Shown in pieces: positions 22,269 through 23,599 of a DNA stretch of 23,599 nt. How positions within the stretch are numbered: position 1 is the first letter of the stretch; the number at the start of each line of letters is the position of its first letter. The notes under the pieces are model-generated. The model saw only the letters and a list, made by a program, of their open reading frames with translations, was not told the DNA's origin and made no database searches. Source of the stretch: DASQVO01 sp035640715 (GTDB lineage: Bacteria; Actinomycetota; Actinomycetes; Streptosporangiales; Streptosporangiaceae); NCBI GenBank assembly GCA_035640715.1, contig DASQVO010000493.1, positions 1 through 23,599 on the forward strand, read 5' to 3'. Made by a program: the position numbers and the translations under genes.

Positions 22269-22829
22269 TCACGCAGGTGCCTTGGATCGCAGGATCTGCA
22301 TGAACTCGCGCATCCAGGACGGATGGTCCGGCCAGGCGCGGGCCGACACCATCTGCCCGTCGATGACCGCGGCTCCGTCGACGAACTCACCGCCCGCCGC
22401 CGCCACGTCGGGTGCCAGCGCCGGATAGGCGGCGCTGCGGCGGCCATGCAGCATCCCCGCGGCGGCCAGGATCTGCGGCGCGTGGCATAGCTGCGCGACG
22501 GGCAGCTCATCATTCATGAAGTGACGCACGATGCGCTGCACGTCCGGGTCGTTGCGTATGTACTCCGGCGCCCGGCCGCCCGGGATGACCAAGGCCACAT
22601 AGTCGGCGGGGTCAACGTCGGCAAACGCGACATCTGCCTGCCAGGTGTAGCCGGGCTTCTCGGTGTAGGTGTCAAAACTCTCAACGAAGTCATGCACGAC
22701 GAACTGCAGTTTTTTCACCGACGGCGCTGCGATGTCGACGTCATAGCCCTCTTCCAGCAGACGCTGATAGGGGTACATGACTTCGAGGGACTCCGCAGCG
22801 TCCCCTGTGATGAGCAGAACTTTCGGCAT
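22269..22829 (-). CDS. DJ-1/PfpI family protein
   Basis: This 186-aa protein has the class I glutamine amidotransferase-like fold of the PfpI/DJ-1/YhbO group. The nucleophile elbow is QLCHAPQIL, with Cys115 and His116. The acidic partner is probably Glu13 of GDAAESLE. VIPGGRAPEYIRND (81-94) is the conserved loop following strand four. Relatives act as cysteine peptidases, chaperones, or deglycases that repair glyoxal damage. Which one applies cannot be told from the sequence. It is slightly longer than YhbO-type proteins owing to the HDFVESFDTYTEKPGYTWQ insert (46-64), a segment seen in one actinobacterial subgroup. ATG 22829 has the strong ribosome-binding site AAAGGAGAT 4 nt upstream. It stands alone, divergent from the MmcQ-like gene. 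Confidence 0.9.
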   Translation of the reverse strand: MPKVLLITGDAAESLEVMYPYQRLLEEGYDVDIAAPSVKKLQFVVHDFVESFDTYTEKPGYTWQADVAFADVDPADYVALVIPGGRAPEYIRNDPDVQRIVRHFMNDELPVAQLCHAPQILAAAGMLHGRRSAAYPALAPDVAAAGGEFVDGAAVIDGQMVSARAWPDHPSWMREFMQILRSKAPA

Positions 22830-22938
22830 ACGGATCTCCTTTGGTGACCGCCGGCCTGCGGCCGGGGACGTACGTCGCTATGACGGACATCCCCCGGCTG
22901 TGGTCCCGTCAATCCACCTCCCCGGCCAGGCCGGGGCC

Positions 22939-22944
22939 TAGTGT
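22939..22944 (+). promoter_or_regulatory. -10 box of a leaderless MmcQ/YjbR-like transcript
   Basis: TAGTGT ends 7 nt before the GTG at 22952, and no Shine-Dalgarno sequence is present. A transcript starting at that GTG is the likely outcome. An ATG two bases earlier is followed directly by a stop and cannot be used. Confidence 0.5.
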
Positions 22945-22951
22945 GGCGGAT

Positions 22952-23326
22952 GTGAGCGATACCGATGCGGTCACACGGATCCGGGAAATCTGCCTCACGC
23001 TGCCGGAGGTGACCGAGAAACCGTTCGGCGGTCACTCGGCGCCGTCGTTCCGGGTGCGCGACAAGCTGTTCGTCATGACCAGCGAGGATGGCGGGTCCAT
23101 GACGTTCAAGGGAGCCCCCGGCGTGCAGGAGGCGCTGGTGGCGGCTGAGCCGGAACGGTTCTTCGTCCCCGCATATGTCGGCTCCAAAGGCTGGGTCGGC
23201 GCGCGGCTCGATGTTGCCCATGACTGGGACGAGATAGCGGAGCTCATACGGGACAGCTACCGGATGGTCGCGCCCAGGCGGCTCGCCGCGCTCGCCGACG
23301 AGGAACGGAGCGGCGCTGGTTCGTGA
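22952..23326 (+). CDS. MmcQ/YjbR family protein
   Basis: This 124-aa protein matches the MmcQ/YjbR family (CyaY-like fold, suggested DNA binding). It opens with the family pattern VTRIREICLTLPEVTEK, then GGHSAPSFRVRDKLFVM, and contains YVGSKGWVGARLD and DWDEIAELIRDSYRMVAPRRL near the C-terminus. Family biochemistry is thin, so the role is uncertain. GTG 22952 is used because TAGTGT lies 7 nt before it (leaderless). The longer frame from 22841 would read through the DJ-1 promoter region. The stop codon lies in the first unit of a 19-bp tandem duplication. Confidence 0.85.
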   Translation: MSDTDAVTRIREICLTLPEVTEKPFGGHSAPSFRVRDKLFVMTSEDGGSMTFKGAPGVQEALVAAEPERFFVPAYVGSKGWVGARLDVAHDWDEIAELIRDSYRMVAPRRLAALADEERSGAGS

Positions 23327-23349
23327 CTGTGGCGCTGGATCGTGACTGT
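23312..23349. repeat. 19-bp tandem duplication over the MmcQ-like stop codon
   Basis: Unit 23312-23330 is repeated at 23331-23349 with one difference (T to A at the ninth base). Each copy contains TGA, and the first TGA ends the MmcQ-like gene. It is a simple replication-slippage type duplication in the short gap before the convergent transporter gene. Confidence 0.8.
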
Positions 23350-23353
23350 ACGG

Positions 23354-23599
23354 TCAGGCTGACGAACGAACGGCGGGTTCCCCGGCATCCTGAGGCACAC
23401 CCTCCCGTCCGGCTGCGCCAGGCTGGGCTGGCCGGGTGCGGCCGCTCGCGGCGATCAGCACGCCCGCCAGGATCAATGCCACGCCGAGAAGCTGCTCCGG
23501 CGACGGGCGCTCACCGAGCGCCATGGCGCTGAGAGCGACCGACCCGGCCGGCTGCACCAGCAGGAGCGCGCTGACCAGCCAGGCCGGGAGCCTCGGCAT
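23354..23599 (-). CDS. EamA/DMT-superfamily transporter, C-terminal part
   Basis: Only the last 81 codons are inside the window; the 5' part lies beyond the right edge. Two hydrophobic segments are seen, PAWLVSALLLVQPAGSVAL and LLGVALILAGVLIAASGR. They surround the conserved LGERPSPEQ turn that precedes the last helix of EamA (RhaT-like) drug/metabolite exporters. A polar, Pro- and Gly-rich cytosolic tail of about 27 residues ends the protein. The cargo is unknown. Confidence 0.85.
   Translation of the reverse strand: MPRLPAWLVSALLLVQPAGSVALSAMALGERPSPEQLLGVALILAGVLIAASGRTRPAQPGAAGREGVPQDAGEPAVRSSA

Noticed and set aside
1..23599. tRNA, rRNA, CRISPR arrays, insertion sequences, attachment sites
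   Set aside because: No cloverleaf-like sequence, repeat-spacer pattern, transposase or integrase motif was recognised on either strand by reading.

Overview
The window is ordinary chromosomal DNA from a very GC-rich actinobacterium. The evidence is strong G/C bias at third codon positions, many GTG starts, several genes without a Shine-Dalgarno sequence but with a TANNNT box 6-8 nt before the start codon (leaderless type), and actinobacterial families such as the DUF3516 helicase, tandem DUF427 protein, stand-alone LigD-type polymerase and NB-ARC/TPR protein. A Streptosporangiales-like soil actinomycete is a reasonable guess, but the sequence alone does not fix the genus. I saw no rRNA, tRNA, CRISPR array, integrase or insertion sequence.

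Layout. 61-5181 (minus): a Tat-exported phosphoesterase/phospholipase C-like enzyme, a DEFH-box helicase with DUF3516, and a tandem DUF427 protein. 5447-6811 (plus): a membrane acyltransferase. 7010-9268 (minus): a PhnZ-like HD-domain oxygenase, then a two-gene redox unit made of a FAD/NAD(P) reductase and a sulfite-oxidase-fold molybdenum protein whose reading frames overlap by 8 nt. 9413-10366 (plus): a LigD-type primase-polymerase without ligase. 10363-10626 (minus): what looks like the leftover C-terminal (TOBE) end of an ABC-transporter ATPase. 10797-13064 (plus): a STAND (NB-ARC-like) NTPase with seven 42-residue TPRs, three of them nearly identical in DNA. 13216-19106 (minus): an APC permease, a metallophosphoesterase, an AbiEii-like nucleotidyltransferase, an AT-rich island, a possible 53-aa gene and RecQ. 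19399-21365 (plus): a CoA-transferase/crotonase operon, facing an IclR regulator (21382-22164, minus). The end holds a DJ-1/PfpI protein (minus), an MmcQ/YjbR protein (plus) and the 3' end of an EamA transporter (minus).

Functional links. The clearest unit is the CoA-transferase/crotonase operon with its convergent IclR gene. A 17-bp near-palindrome lies between the -35 and -10 boxes of the operon promoter, which fits repression by that regulator. The crotonase lacks both catalytic glutamates of enoyl-CoA hydratases, so its reaction is open. The molybdenum protein and reductase probably form one electron-transfer pair. The PhnZ-like oxygenase keeps the diiron ligands and the Tyr/Glu lid residues of phosphonate oxygenases, yet no phosphonate gene is nearby. 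RecQ, the DUF3516 helicase and the LigD-type polymerase are nucleic-acid enzymes but are not arranged as one operon.

No single unmistakable new system stands out. The best candidates for a second look are the crotonase operon, the orphan HD oxygenase, the nucleotidyltransferase/metallophosphoesterase pair with its triplicated 22-bp start region, and the NB-ARC/TPR protein with its recently homogenised repeats and five-codon leader ORF.
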